Shown here: piece by piece, positions 34,942 to 43,878 of the stretch
How the letters are laid out: every line of letters starts with the position of its first letter
How positions within the stretch are numbered: position 1 is the stretch's first letter
Assembly: GCF_007989605.1 (NCBI RefSeq)
Contig: NZ_BJUL01000015.1
Coordinates: 1 to 64,000 of the forward strand
Reading direction: 5' to 3'
Length of the DNA: 64,000 bases
From: Vreelandella venusta
GTDB taxonomy: Bacteria; Pseudomonadota; Gammaproteobacteria; Pseudomonadales; Halomonadaceae
The notes under the pieces: generated by a model
Told to the model about the DNA's origin: nothing
The model's input: only the letters and a program-made list of their open reading frames with translations
Database searches by the model: none
Made by a program: the position numbers and the translations under genes

Positions 34942-35285
34942 TAATGCCAGTCAGTTAAGGCTGACTGGCATTAGCCGATGGGCTGGGTTTGTAGGCCATT
35001 GTAGGCCAAGGTCAAGGTGGATTCCCGATAACCCCACTCGGGAATGACGGGGTTTGGTGGCCGGGAATGACACTTTCTATTCTGTCATTCCCGCATGCCC
35101 TGCCACTTCGTCATTCCCGCATGCCCTTAGCGGGAATCCAGTTTGATTTTCATACCCCAGCCTCAGCGGCTAAGGTCAAGGTGGATTCCCGATAACCCCA
35201 CTCGGGAATGACAGTGCGGTAACTCGGGAATGACAGTGCGGTGGCCGGGAATGACGGGAGTTGGTGGCTGGGAGTGACAGTGATT
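34942..35285. repeat. Composite intergenic repeat, copy A
   Basis: About 340 bp between convergent genes. It opens with a perfect 13-bp stem, TAATGCCAGTCAG/CTGACTGGCATTA with a TTAAGG loop at 34942-34973, which can serve as a terminator for iorAB. Then come forward units (GGATTCCCGATAACC, ACTCGGGAATGAC) and inverted units (GTCATTCCCGCATGCCC, TAGCGGGAATCCAG). The same element in the same order recurs at 46989-47335. No protein is encoded; the units are short palindromic repeats of the REP kind. Confidence 0.85.
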
Positions 35286-35288
35286 CAG

Positions 35289-36479
35289 CTAGGTCTCTTT
35301 TCGGCGGCGTACCAGCAGCCAGTGGCTTAGCAGGGCGAGCAGCCCCATCAGTCCGATCGTCAAGGCCATGGTGCGCGAGCTGCCGTCGTGGAATTGCCCG
35401 ACTAATCCGCCTACCACAGCGGCAATCGTCATTTGCAGAAAACCAAACAAAGAAGACGCTGCGCCCGCACATTGAGGGTTGGGTGCCAGTGCACCGGCCA
35501 TTGTTTGTGGCATCAAAATGCCGACCCCCAGCATAAATACCATATGCGGCCCCACTACTGCCCACGGATGATGAACGCCAACGGTGGCCAAGCCCGCCAT
35601 GACGACGCCCCCAGTTGCGCAGATTACGCTGCCCAAAGTGACGAGGCGATCACGACCCAAACGGTGGCTATAGCGGCCGCTGACCAGAGTGCCGACGAAG
35701 AAGCCCGCGACAATCAGTGTGAACATCACGCCATACAACGTAGGTGCGACACCCAGGTATTCGATGAGTACAAAAGATGAGCCCGAAAGGTACGCGAATA
35801 GCCCGGAGAACGCGGCCGCATTTACCAAGGTGTAGCCGATAAAGGCACGCTGAGTCAGTAGTAAGCGGAAATTAGCCAGTACTGTTTTCGGGTGAATCGA
35901 TTGCCGTCGCTCCTTCGCCAACGGCTCGGGTAGCATAAAGATCAGCACCGCCAGCATCACTGCCGCGTAGAGCGCTAGCACCACGAACACCGATTCCCAG
36001 CCAAAAAACAGCAGTAACCCTGCGCCCACCACGGGGGCTAGAGCAGGGGCGAGGGCCATCGTGCTTGCCATATAAGAGAGAATGCGCCCAGCCTCGATCG
36101 GGCCATGAATATCACGCACCGATGCCCGTGCTAATACCGGTCCAGCAGCACCGCCGAAGGCCTGCAGGAAGCGGCCTACCAGCAACCACTCGACGCTAGG
36201 CGCCCAGGCACACAGTAAGCTCGCAGCGAGAAACAGCGATAACCCTGCAATCATCACCGGGCGGCGGCCAAAGCGATCAGAGATTGGCCCGCACACTAGT
36301 TGGGCCAGCGCGAATCCAGCCATATAGAGGCTAAGGGTTAGCTGTATTCGGTCTGGGCCAGTATTCAGCGCGTCTGCCATCGCGGGCATGGCTGGCAAGT
36401 ACATATCCGTCGCCAGCGGGCCAAGTGCAGTCACCGCGGCCAGTGCCACGACGGTGGCGGTAGAGGGCAGCTTTAGCAC
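35289..36479 (-). CDS. Bcr/CflA-family multidrug efflux MFS transporter
   Basis: Inner-membrane transporter of 396 residues with 12 hydrophobic segments. The Bcr/CflA pattern is clear: LGPLATDMYLPAMPAMADAL near residue 20, QLVCGPISDRFGRRPVMIAG near residue 60, and RFLQAFGGAAGPVLARASVRD near residue 105. Relatives export bicyclomycin, chloramphenicol or sulfonamides. It lies downstream of the maiA operon with a hairpin between, so it may be separately transcribed. No link to aromatic breakdown is evident. Confidence 0.85.
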   Translation of the reverse strand: MLKLPSTATVVALAAVTALGPLATDMYLPAMPAMADALNTGPDRIQLTLSLYMAGFALAQLVCGPISDRFGRRPVMIAGLSLFLAASLLCAWAPSVEWLLVGRFLQAFGGAAGPVLARASVRDIHGPIEAGRILSYMASTMALAPALAPVVGAGLLLFFGWESVFVVLALYAAVMLAVLIFMLPEPLAKERRQSIHPKTVLANFRLLLTQRAFIGYTLVNAAAFSGLFAYLSGSSFVLIEYLGVAPTLYGVMFTLIVAGFFVGTLVSGRYSHRLGRDRLVTLGSVICATGGVVMAGLATVGVHHPWAVVGPHMVFMLGVGILMPQTMAGALAPNPQCAGAASSLFGFLQMTIAAVVGGLVGQFHDGSSRTMALTIGLMGLLALLSHWLLVRRRKET

Positions 36480-36525
36480 CCCTTAACTCCTTTTGGTTGG
36501 ATGTGATGCCCCTTCGGACACGAGA

Positions 36526-36555
36526 CGGGCGCCTTCCCGAGTGGAAAGACGCCCG
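36526..36555 (-). terminator. Hairpin after maiA
   Basis: Stem CGGGCG-CTTCC/GGAAAG-CGCCCG with one mismatch and one bulge, about 60 bp after the maiA stop on the minus strand and 47 bp before the efflux gene. It lacks a T-tract. Confidence 0.5.
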
Positions 36556-36614
36556 CTTATGTTAGCCTGCTTAGTATAACTTAATCGTATCGCTTTATTT
36601 GGCTTGGCTTCAGC

Positions 36615-37259
36615 TTAGTTGGCGTCAGGCTGTGCCTCGGGGGCGGCTTTTTCGAAAGCTGGCAGCGCACGACAATTGGCAGCGATGCGCTGGATCGTCG
36701 GGTAGGCTGACAAATCGCACTCGAAGCGCTCTGCGTTATACACCTGAGGAATCAGGCAGATATCCGCAAGCGTTGGGGAGTCACCATGGCAAAAGTCGCC
36801 GCTGCTGGGGTCAGTAGAGAGCGTCGCTTCCAGGGCTGAGAAGCCCTCGGTAATCCAATGGCGATACCATGCTAACTTGGCCGCCTCATCCACCCCTAGT
36901 TCACCGACGAGATACTTGAGCACCCGCAGGTTATTGAGCGGATGAATCTCGCAAGCCACCGACTGGGCAAGCGCACGAACTCTTGCGCGCGCTAGGGCAT
37001 CCGCCGGTAGCAGCGCAGGCTTGGGGTGTCGCTCATCGAGATACTCACAGATCGCCAGCGACTGGTTGACCACTGAGTTATCATCCAACACTAAGCTAGG
37101 CACCATTCCCTGAGGGTTGCGCGCCAGCTGGTCACCACCCCGCTGCTCGCCTTTCACCAAGTTGATCGGAACCTGATCGTAGTCCAGGCCTTTCAGGTTT
37201 AAGGCGATCCGCACCCGGTAAGCAGCCGACGAGCGGAAATAGCCGTAAAGCGTCGTCAT
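36615..37259 (-). CDS. maiA: Maleylacetoacetate isomerase (zeta-class GST)
   Basis: Glutathione-dependent enzyme of 214 residues that isomerises 4-maleylacetoacetate to 4-fumarylacetoacetate. The zeta-class N-terminal motif YFRSSAAYRVRIALNLKG (residues about 7-24) includes the catalytic SSxxxRVR stretch; the second Ser is followed by Ala-Ala rather than the common Cys-Ser. The thioredoxin fold is followed by an all-helical C-terminal domain. It is the last gene of the operon, 21 bp after fahA. Confidence 0.92.
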   Translation of the reverse strand: MTTLYGYFRSSAAYRVRIALNLKGLDYDQVPINLVKGEQRGGDQLARNPQGMVPSLVLDDNSVVNQSLAICEYLDERHPKPALLPADALARARVRALAQSVACEIHPLNNLRVLKYLVGELGVDEAAKLAWYRHWITEGFSALEATLSTDPSSGDFCHGDSPTLADICLIPQVYNAERFECDLSAYPTIQRIAANCRALPAFEKAAPEAQPDAN

Positions 37260-37280
37260 GTTACCTTCCTTGTGTTGACT

Positions 37281-38306
37281 TTATTTGGGCTGATACTTCA
37301 CGACTTGCTGATCGATGGTACCAAATATGTTGTTGCCATCGCGGTCAAACATCTCGATGCGCACCCGGTCGCCAAAGCGCATAAAGGGAGTTTTTACCTG
37401 GCCGTAGAGTATCTGCTCGACCATGCGTACTTCGGCCAAGCAGCTATAGCCTACGCCGCCGTCAGCCACCGGCTTTCCAGGGCCGCCATCGGGGTCTGGG
37501 TTGGAAACAGTACCCGAACCAATCACAGCGCCCGCGCCGAGGTAGCGGGTCTTGGCCGCATGGGCAACCAGCTGTGGAAAGCTGAAAATCATATCGGGAC
37601 CCGCTTCTGGCTCGCCAAACTTCTCATCATTCAGGTGCACGGTCAGCGGCAGGTGCACTTTGCCTTCTTGCCAAGCATCGCCCAGTTCGTCTGGAGTCAC
37701 CGCGATGGGCGAGAAAGCAGAGGCGGGCTTGGCTTGGAAAAAGCCGAAGCCCTTCGCCAGCTCGCCTGGAATGAGGCCGCGCAGGCTGACATCGTTGACC
37801 AGCATCACCAGTTTAATGTGCTTGGCGGCTTCCTCGGGAGTGACGGCCATCGGCACGTCATCGGTAATAACTGCGATCTCACCTTCAAAGTCGATGCCAT
37901 GCTCTTCACTGACCGCTTCGATATCTTCGGTGGGCGCCAGGAAGCAGTCGCTACCACCCTGGTACATAAGTGGATCGGTCCAGAAGGTTTCGGGCATCTC
38001 AGCATTACGCGCCTGACGTACCAGCTGGACATGGTTTAGATAGGCGGAGCCGTCGGCCCACTGATAGGCCCGCGGTAACGGAGAGTGCAGCGCCCGCTGA
38101 TCAAGCTCAAAAGCACCGTCGGCATCATCACTATTTAGTTGTGCGTAGCGTTCTTCAAGCTGAGGGCTAACGGCTTCCCAGCTTTCAAGGGCCGCTTGAA
38201 GTGTGGGAGCAATATCAACAGCGCTTACGGCACGGGCGAGGTCGCGAGAGACGATAATGAGTTCGCCATCGCGGCCTTTGTTCAGTGTTGCAAGTTTCAT
38301 GGGCAT
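37281..38306 (-). CDS. fahA: Fumarylacetoacetase
   Basis: Hydrolase of 341 residues that splits fumarylacetoacetate into fumarate and acetoacetate. The catalytic domain from about residue 90 carries the metal site region EEHGIDFEGEIAVITDDVP and the block GAGAVIGSGTVSNPDPDGGP, both typical. The start could be 38306 or 38300; AAGGA precedes both. It lies 30 bp after hmgA and 21 bp before maiA, so the operon is tight. Confidence 0.93.
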   Translation of the reverse strand: MPMKLATLNKGRDGELIIVSRDLARAVSAVDIAPTLQAALESWEAVSPQLEERYAQLNSDDADGAFELDQRALHSPLPRAYQWADGSAYLNHVQLVRQARNAEMPETFWTDPLMYQGGSDCFLAPTEDIEAVSEEHGIDFEGEIAVITDDVPMAVTPEEAAKHIKLVMLVNDVSLRGLIPGELAKGFGFFQAKPASAFSPIAVTPDELGDAWQEGKVHLPLTVHLNDEKFGEPEAGPDMIFSFPQLVAHAAKTRYLGAGAVIGSGTVSNPDPDGGPGKPVADGGVGYSCLAEVRMVEQILYGQVKTPFMRFGDRVRIEMFDRDGNNIFGTIDQQVVKYQPK

Positions 38307-38336
38307 TCAATCCTTGTCGTCAGGGGGCGATAAGTT

Positions 38337-39644
38337 TTACGGCTGGTTTGGGTTGAAGTGCGAACGCAGCGTTGACCAAACATCCACATAGTCACGTTGG
38401 CGGAAGTCAGCCTCCAGAGCCGCAGGGGTTGGGTGGAATAAGTAGCGGCTTTCAAACATGAAGGCCAATGTATCGCCTATGAAGTGTGGCTTCAGCTCAG
38501 CGTTGGAAGCTTTCTCAAATGTCTCAGCATCCGGGCCGTGGGGTGACATTGAGTTGTGCAGGCTGGCACCGCCTGGAGTGAAGCCTTCTGCTTTTGCATC
38601 GTACTCGCCATGAATAAGCCCCATAAACTCGCTCATCAGGTTGCGATGGAACCAGGGCGGTCTGAAAGTGTTCTCGGCAACCATCCAGCGCGGCGGGAAA
38701 ATCACAAAATCAAGATTGGCCATTCCCGGCGTATCGGAGGGGGACGTTAATACGGTGAAGATTGACGGATCCGGGTGGTCGAAGCTCACTGTATTGATGG
38801 TGTTGAAGTTGGCGAGATTATATTTATACGGCGCGCAGTTGCCGTGCCACGCCACCACATCTAACGGCGAATGGTTGAGCTTTGTTTCCCAGAAGCGACC
38901 AGAGAACTTAGCGACTAAGCGATAATCACCTTCCAGGTCTTCATAGGCTGCCACCGGGCTTTGGAAGTCTCGCGGGTTGGCTAAACCGTTAGCCCCAATG
39001 GGGCCGAGGCCGGGTAGTTCTAGAGGGCTGCCGTAGTTCTCACAAATATACCCCCGCGCAGCGTCAACACCCTGTGCTTTACGCACTTGGAACTTCACGC
39101 CGCGAGGAATAACGGCAATCTCACCGTTATCAATCTCGAGTTCACCAAATTCGGTGCGTAGACGAATAGCCCCCATTTGCGGAACGAAGAGCAGTTCGCC
39201 ATCTGCGTTGTAGAAAAAGCGTTCAGTCATGTCTGCATTGAACGTATAAACATGCACACCCACACCGGCCTGAGTGGCCGCATCCCCGTTCACTGCAATG
39301 GTAAACAGGCCATCGATAAAGTCAGTTGGTGCATCCGGTATCGCAACCGGGTCCCAGCGCATTTGGTTGGGGTCCGCCGCTGGCTTCTCTAATGGGGATG
39401 TGTGTACGTTGCTATTTTCCAGTGGCTGATACGCGCTCTGAACAACTGAAGGGCGAATGCGATAAAGCCAGCTACGAAAGTTTTGATGCCGAGGCGCAGT
39501 GAATGCGGAACCAGTGAGTTGTTCAGCATATAAGCCGTAAGCACACTTTTGCGGTGAGTTTTGCCCAATTGGCAGTGCACCCGGCAGCGCTTCGCTTGAA
39601 AAGTGGTTATGGAAACCGTTCTGATATTGCAATTGTTCAGTCAT
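38337..39644 (-). CDS. hmgA: Homogentisate 1,2-dioxygenase
   Basis: Iron enzyme of 435 residues that opens the homogentisate ring to maleylacetoacetate. The N-terminal [19 protein letters not shown] is a family signature. The iron ligands can be placed in [14 protein letters not shown] (His and Glu, about residue 330-340) and SPHGPD (His, about 370). The ribosome site is weak. It is preceded by the small hydroxylase partner gene with 67 bp between, so homogentisate made by HPPD or by the MhaAB-like enzyme is used here. Confidence 0.95.
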   Translation of the reverse strand: MTEQLQYQNGFHNHFSSEALPGALPIGQNSPQKCAYGLYAEQLTGSAFTAPRHQNFRSWLYRIRPSVVQSAYQPLENSNVHTSPLEKPAADPNQMRWDPVAIPDAPTDFIDGLFTIAVNGDAATQAGVGVHVYTFNADMTERFFYNADGELLFVPQMGAIRLRTEFGELEIDNGEIAVIPRGVKFQVRKAQGVDAARGYICENYGSPLELPGLGPIGANGLANPRDFQSPVAAYEDLEGDYRLVAKFSGRFWETKLNHSPLDVVAWHGNCAPYKYNLANFNTINTVSFDHPDPSIFTVLTSPSDTPGMANLDFVIFPPRWMVAENTFRPPWFHRNLMSEFMGLIHGEYDAKAEGFTPGGASLHNSMSPHGPDAETFEKASNAELKPHFIGDTLAFMFESRYLFHPTPAALEADFRQRDYVDVWSTLRSHFNPNQP

Positions 39645-39711
39645 TGTTAAGACCTGCTGTGTTTGGACGTTACTTAAATAAATCTAAGTCTTATAAACAT
39701 AGACGCGGCGA

Positions 39712-39909
39712 TTAATCACCATCACCAACCGCATGGGAAATGGCTGCTTCTAGCACGGTTTGATCGCCGATATGATTAGCCAGTAACAAGATCAAACGGG
39801 CATTGATGCGCTCACTCTCTGCCTCGCTGCGGTCGCGATGTAGCGCGGTGAGTGCCGCGTAAAAGGCGTCCGGATCAGTGAAGTTGGGATTTAATTCAAG
39901 CCTTGGCAT
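39712..39909 (-). CDS. mhaB: Small hydroxylase partner protein, MhaB/DUF2783-like (copy 1)
   Basis: Small protein of 65 residues. The start at 39909 is set by AGGAG placed six bases upstream; the longer frame to 39948 has no such site. It overlaps the end of the hydroxylase gene by 14 bases. The core NFTDPDAFYAALTALHRDRS and LILLLANHIGDQTVLEAAIS aligns with the 29009-29251 protein. In Pseudomonas putida a small coupling protein (MhaB) beside MhaA is needed for 3-hydroxyphenylacetate hydroxylation to homogentisate; the genes here have the same order and feed the same operon. Confidence 0.72.
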   Translation of the reverse strand: MPRLELNPNFTDPDAFYAALTALHRDRSEAESERINARLILLLANHIGDQTVLEAAISHAVGDGD

Positions 39910-41626
39910 GGCAACGCTCCTGAAAGATCGTGTCAGCGGTACCCGCAAGATAAACGCCCAGCGCGCGGTCTAATGCATCTTCAACCTGGTGGGCAGTGAC
40001 GGTGTGCCAGCGAGCAGTAACGTGCTGGTCAGGACGGATAAGGTATCCGCCACCCGCTTTGAGGCCGTAGCGTTGCGTCACTAGCCCTTCGGTATCGTCT
40101 ATCACGGTGGTGCGCGGTAGAGCGCCAAACTCATCCGGAGCTGGGCCAACCACCACAAGGCGTAAGTCAGTGTGGCGATCTAACAGCTCGCTCAGCTCTC
40201 TTAGCGGCGCAGTGGCGTGACCGTCATCAATACGGCCATCGAGTAGCAGTACAAAACCATTACCCAACTGGTTGAGTAGCCAAGCGTTCTGCTCGCCCAG
40301 GCGAATGGGGGCGTCCTTAGCCGAGCTACCAGGGCGCAGTTCGCTTGGGCCACTATCAACATCGGGCGTATTAAGCGGTGAGCTATCGTAGCGACACGGC
40401 ATGGAAAGGCGGCCGCTGTTGACTAGGCTACGTGCGAAGGCATGTTTCTCCGCCAGCTCCAGCGTCACATCGCGGAATACCTGGCTGATATGGCTCTTCG
40501 GGGTAATAAAGTCGGTGGCGCGAGTAGAGTTAAGCAGGTTTTCTGTCGCGCCGTGCTGGCGCTCGGTGTTATACGTGGATAAGAGTGTTTTCGGTGCCTG
40601 GGCTTTGAGAACACGCGCCAGTTTCCAGGCTAAGTTCTCCACACCCTGGAGGGCGCCGTTGGCACCTCTGGCGCCAAAGGGGGATACCTGATGAGCTGCG
40701 TCGCCCATAAATATCACGCTGTGATGAATGAAGTTATCCATCTTGCGGCAGCGGAAGGTGTAGACACTGGCCCACTCAAGCTCAAACTCCACGTCCGGGC
40801 CAAGCATCGCCTGCACGCGCGGGCGAATGTTCTCTTCTTTCTTTTCTTCTTCCGGGTCAGCGTCCCAGCCTAGCTGGAAGTCGATACGCCACACATTGTC
40901 GGGTTCTTTGTGCAGCAGCACCGATTGATTGGGATGGAAGGGCGGATCAAACCAAAACCAGCGCTCTGTCGGGAAATCAGCCTTCATCACCACATCCGCA
41001 ATCAGGAAGCGGTCTTGAAATACCTGGCCTTTGCAGTCAAGGCCTAGCATGTCGCGGATGCGGCTGTTGGCACCATCCGAAACAAGCAGATAGTCACAGG
41101 TCAGTGAGTAGTCACCATCCTGAGTCGACACCTTGATGGCGGTGCTATCAGGCTGAGCATCAACATCAATGACCTTATGTTTCCAGCGCAGATCAATTTG
41201 CTCAGCAAAGTCGTGAGCGCGATTGACCAGAAACTCTTCAAAGTAATACTGCTGCAAGTTAATAAAAGCGGGAATGCGGTGGCCATCTTCTGGCAGCAGG
41301 TTGAAGTCATAGACTTCGCGGTCTTGGAAAAAGACGCGGCCATGTTGCCAAGTGACGCCTTTTTCAAGCATCGGCTCGACGCAGCCTAAACGGTCAATAA
41401 TTTCCAGTGAACGCTTGGCAAAGCACAATGCCCGCGACCCCACGCTAACGGTGTTGTTGTCGTCCAGGACAATCGAATGAATGCCTTGCTGAGCCAAATC
41501 GATAGCGGCGGCGAGGCCGCTAGGTCCGGCACCGACAATCACCACCGGATAATGGCGAACATCTTGAACATCAAGCTCAGGCGGGCGTCGGTAAGGATAG
41601 ACAGGATTTTTATAGGTTGTTGGCAT
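39896..41626 (-). CDS. mhaA: FAD-dependent hydroxylase, MhaA-like (probable 3-hydroxyphenylacetate 6-hydroxylase)
   Basis: Flavoprotein monooxygenase of 576 residues. The FAD fold VIVGAGPSGLAAAIDLAQQG starts near residue 29 and the second FAD motif VIFMGDAAHQVSPFG near residue 308. It is in one operon with a small partner and hmgA-fahA-maiA, so its product is most likely homogentisate and its substrate 3-hydroxyphenylacetate, as for MhaAB of Pseudomonas putida. The family also holds 3-hydroxyphenylpropionate and 3-hydroxybenzoate hydroxylases, so the substrate is an inference from context. AGGGGAG precedes the ATG and directly abuts a strong hairpin. Confidence 0.82.
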   Translation of the reverse strand: MPTTYKNPVYPYRRPPELDVQDVRHYPVVIVGAGPSGLAAAIDLAQQGIHSIVLDDNNTVSVGSRALCFAKRSLEIIDRLGCVEPMLEKGVTWQHGRVFFQDREVYDFNLLPEDGHRIPAFINLQQYYFEEFLVNRAHDFAEQIDLRWKHKVIDVDAQPDSTAIKVSTQDGDYSLTCDYLLVSDGANSRIRDMLGLDCKGQVFQDRFLIADVVMKADFPTERWFWFDPPFHPNQSVLLHKEPDNVWRIDFQLGWDADPEEEKKEENIRPRVQAMLGPDVEFELEWASVYTFRCRKMDNFIHHSVIFMGDAAHQVSPFGARGANGALQGVENLAWKLARVLKAQAPKTLLSTYNTERQHGATENLLNSTRATDFITPKSHISQVFRDVTLELAEKHAFARSLVNSGRLSMPCRYDSSPLNTPDVDSGPSELRPGSSAKDAPIRLGEQNAWLLNQLGNGFVLLLDGRIDDGHATAPLRELSELLDRHTDLRLVVVGPAPDEFGALPRTTVIDDTEGLVTQRYGLKAGGGYLIRPDQHVTARWHTVTAHQVEDALDRALGVYLAGTADTIFQERCHAKA

Positions 41627-41640
41627 CTATTGCTCCCCTG

Positions 41641-41671
41641 CAGCTGTCGGGTGAATGACACCCGACAGCTG
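41641..41671 (-). promoter_or_regulatory. Strong intercistronic hairpin before mhaA
   Basis: Perfect 13-bp stem CAGCTGTCGGGTG/CACCCGACAGCTG with a 5-nt loop, between the MBL-fold gene and mhaA. The mhaA ribosome site follows immediately. It has no T-tract. It may set the ratio of the first gene to the rest by partial termination or RNA protection. Confidence 0.7.
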
Positions 41672-41702
41672 GGCATGATCAGTGGGTGTCTCTAGTTAGC
41701 AC

Positions 41703-42671
41703 TTACTGATTTTCGACGGCGTCCTGCAGGGAGTGCCACATGGCAGTATCGCGCTCTGCCGTCCAGATACGTGGATCTGGATATTCGCCACCTGCTTCGT
41801 CGTAGCAGCGAGTGATATCGAAAGGCACGCAGTGATCAAAGATGACCCAGTGGCCATACTTAGGCTTCAGAACCGCGTAGGTCTCGGCGTAGCACTCGGA
41901 GAGTGATTTACCCGCTGCTTTGCCTGCTTTGACGCTGCCATACATATCGCTCAAGAAGTCGCGGGTGCCCTGAATGGCTTCCTGGCACTGTTCGGCAGTT
42001 TGCAACGCATCGCCACGGCCGGGTACCAGCTTCTGGGGCTGCATGGCCTGTAGGCGATCAAGCGTAGCAGGCCAGTCCTCGTGATAAGCATCACCGGTAT
42101 AAGGGGTGGCGCCATACTCAACGAGGTCACCGGAAAACATGATTTTTTCTTTCGGTAACCAGACGACGGTGTCGCCCTTGGTGTGTCCACGGCCAAGATG
42201 AATGATCTGCACCTCACGCTCACCCATAAACACCGTCAGCTTTTCCTGGAAGACGATGGTTGGCCAAGTCAGGCCAGGCACAGAATCGACCCCTTTGAAC
42301 AAGCGGGGGAAGCGGCCAACCTCGGACTCATAATCTTGCTGACCACGCTCGACAATCAGGTCATAGGTGCTCTGGCTCGCGTAGATATTCTCGGCATCGT
42401 ATGCGGATGCGCCGAGAACACGCACGGCATGGTAATGGGTCATGACCACATGCTTAATCGGTAGGTCAGTCACCTCGCGGATACGGCGGATAACGTCCTG
42501 GGCCATGATCGGCGTTGCCTGGGTGTCGATGACCATTACGCTGTCATCGCCAATCACTATGCCCGTATTGGGGTCACCTTCAGCCGTGTAAGCATAGAGC
42601 CCCTCTGCCAGCTTAGTGAAACTGATCTGTTTCTCTTCGGTATCGGCATGGGACGCGAATTTCTTACTCAT
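41703..42671 (-). CDS. MBL-fold metallo-hydrolase, first gene of the homogentisate operon
   Basis: Metallo-beta-lactamase-fold protein of 322 residues. The fold is evident: GDDSVMVIDTQATPIMAQDV, MTHYHAVRVLGAS and LGRGHTKGDTVVW with FSGDLVEYG. The usual HxHxDH zinc motif reads HYHAVR here, so the Asp-His pair for the second metal is missing, while the later His and Asp remain. It may bind one metal or act on an unusual substrate. It precedes mhaA by 76 bp with a hairpin between. A palindrome shared with the TRAP genes lies 168 bp upstream. Its step in the pathway is unknown. Confidence 0.8.
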   Translation of the reverse strand: MSKKFASHADTEEKQISFTKLAEGLYAYTAEGDPNTGIVIGDDSVMVIDTQATPIMAQDVIRRIREVTDLPIKHVVMTHYHAVRVLGASAYDAENIYASQSTYDLIVERGQQDYESEVGRFPRLFKGVDSVPGLTWPTIVFQEKLTVFMGEREVQIIHLGRGHTKGDTVVWLPKEKIMFSGDLVEYGATPYTGDAYHEDWPATLDRLQAMQPQKLVPGRGDALQTAEQCQEAIQGTRDFLSDMYGSVKAGKAAGKSLSECYAETYAVLKPKYGHWVIFDHCVPFDITRCYDEAGGEYPDPRIWTAERDTAMWHSLQDAVENQ

Positions 42672-42838
42672 GGTATCTCCAGTGCTAACAGGGTGGTTCA
42701 GCTGTTTATTGGATTGTTGTATGCCATGAGGATAGTTTCTAATGAAACTAAATGTCCAGCTCTCTATAGGCGCGTCAGCCGTTATTGTGCATTAAATCGA
42801 CAATAAACCCCAATAAATCAGATTATTATTGCAATATA

Positions 42839-42850
42839 ATACCTAAGTAT
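42839..42850. promoter_or_regulatory. Candidate MarR-type palindrome (site 1)
   Basis: ATACCTAAGTAT, one base from the palindrome ATACTTAAGTAT. It lies between the MBL-fold gene (minus) and the MarR gene (plus), 168 bp from the former's start, in an AT-rich stretch. Confidence 0.55.
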
Positions 42851-43055
42851 AATAATTAAAGTCAGTAAATTAGTTGCATAAGAGAGTATCTGTCGGCACT
42901 GTTCTGGCTAATGCTGACAGGGCTTGCCCTGAGCATTGGCAACCTAACGCTGATGACATTTTGGGTTGATAAAGGCCAGTAAACGGTGAGTCGTTTTAGT
43001 TGAAATAGCGTTATTGGATGGAGCCAAGAGGACTCTCTTCCTCAAGGTGGTCAGT

Positions 43056-43139
43056 ATGATAGGCGCGTTGCTGGTGTCTATATTCCCAGCTATGGTGCTG
43101 ATTTTTATCATCACCCCCCTGATTAAACGGTGGCTCTAG
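43056..43139 (+). CDS. Possible 27-residue membrane peptide upstream of marR
   Basis: ATG behind AAGGTGG, then 27 codons ending TAG 10 bp before the MarR start. The product would be one hydrophobic helix (LLVSIFPAMVLIFIITPLIK) ending KRWL. A second hydrophobic frame ending at about 42986 (LMLTGLALSIGNLTLMTF before a stop) lies just upstream but has no clear start. These could be tiny membrane proteins, a leader, or the remains of a lost carrier. Not recognised. Confidence 0.35.
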   Translation: MIGALLVSIFPAMVLIFIITPLIKRWL

Positions 43140-43149
43140 GAGAAACACA

Positions 43150-43638
43150 ATGACGATGGATAAAGCAGCAAGCGATACTCCTCTGGAGTCTTCAGCCAGG
43201 GCAGAGTTGGATCTCAACCAGTTTTTACCCTACCAACTTAACCGTTTAGCTGACCGAATCAGCCAGGCGCTAGAGAAGCTTTATGCCGAGTCTTATGACC
43301 TCAATATTGCTCAGTGGCGTGTACTTGCGTGGCTTAGCCACTGTGATGATTTAACCGCTAAGAAGGTGTGTGCCTACACCAATATGGATAAGGCGCGCGT
43401 GTCTCGGGCTATTCAGTCGCTGGAAGAGCGTGGGCTGATAAGCCGCACGCCATCCCAGCAAGATCAGCGACTGCATGACTTACATCTGACCGAGGTAGGG
43501 CAAGCGCTACTTAATCAACTCGTGCCCGAAGCGCAGGCGTGGGAAGCCGACCTAGTGTCTACCCTCAGCGTTGGTGAATATCGTGACTTGCTCAATACCA
43601 TGCGCAAGCTTGAGCGGCAGTTGGAGAGAATTGGTTAA
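43150..43638 (+). CDS. MarR-family transcriptional regulator
   Basis: Regulator of 162 residues with a winged helix: QWRVLAWLSHCDDLTAKKV, then MDKARVSRAIQSLEERGLI and the wing RTPSQQDQRLHDLHLTEVG. TAGGAGAAA precedes the ATG. It lies between the minus-strand homogentisate operon and the plus-strand TRAP operon. Related ATACTTAAGTAT palindromes stand before both and before the orphan DctP gene, so it is the best candidate regulator of these units. The effector is probably an aromatic acid; not shown. Confidence 0.85.
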   Translation: MTMDKAASDTPLESSARAELDLNQFLPYQLNRLADRISQALEKLYAESYDLNIAQWRVLAWLSHCDDLTAKKVCAYTNMDKARVSRAIQSLEERGLISRTPSQQDQRLHDLHLTEVGQALLNQLVPEAQAWEADLVSTLSVGEYRDLLNTMRKLERQLERIG

Positions 43639-43866
43639 CAGCGCGACATCATACAGACAAGCCAAGATGGCAGAAGATATCTCTATGTCGATATCCCTAT
43701 ATCGACACCTCTGTCGTCACTGGTGTGTCATTGATGGGCAAGAAAATGTGATTTGTGTAACAAAAGGCTAGGTTAAAAATTATTCCCCAATAGCCATTGA
43801 TAGTGACTCAGAGAGGCTGCTTTTTTCCAAATAAATATCTGTAAATTAAGAACTATATGGAGTTTG

Positions 43867-43878
43867 ATACTTAAGTAT
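43867..43878. promoter_or_regulatory. Candidate MarR-type palindrome (site 2)
   Basis: ATACTTAAGTAT, a perfect 12-bp palindrome 146 bp before the dctP start at 44024. Near-copies lie at 42839 and 30649. Confidence 0.6.

Noticed and set aside
35040..35280. Possible CRISPR array in the repeat region
   Set aside because: Units vary in length and orientation, and there are no regular spacers or cas genes. They are short palindromic intergenic repeats.
35176..35565. Minus-strand 129-codon frame ending LSFPSGVIGNPP
   Set aside because: The end is translated repeat DNA and the rest is antisense to the efflux gene. The same tail appears at 47252-47434 for the same reason.
37272..38039. Plus-strand 255-codon frame
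   Set aside because: Entirely antisense to fahA, which is certain from its protein motifs. It has no family resemblance and is a by-product of codon bias.
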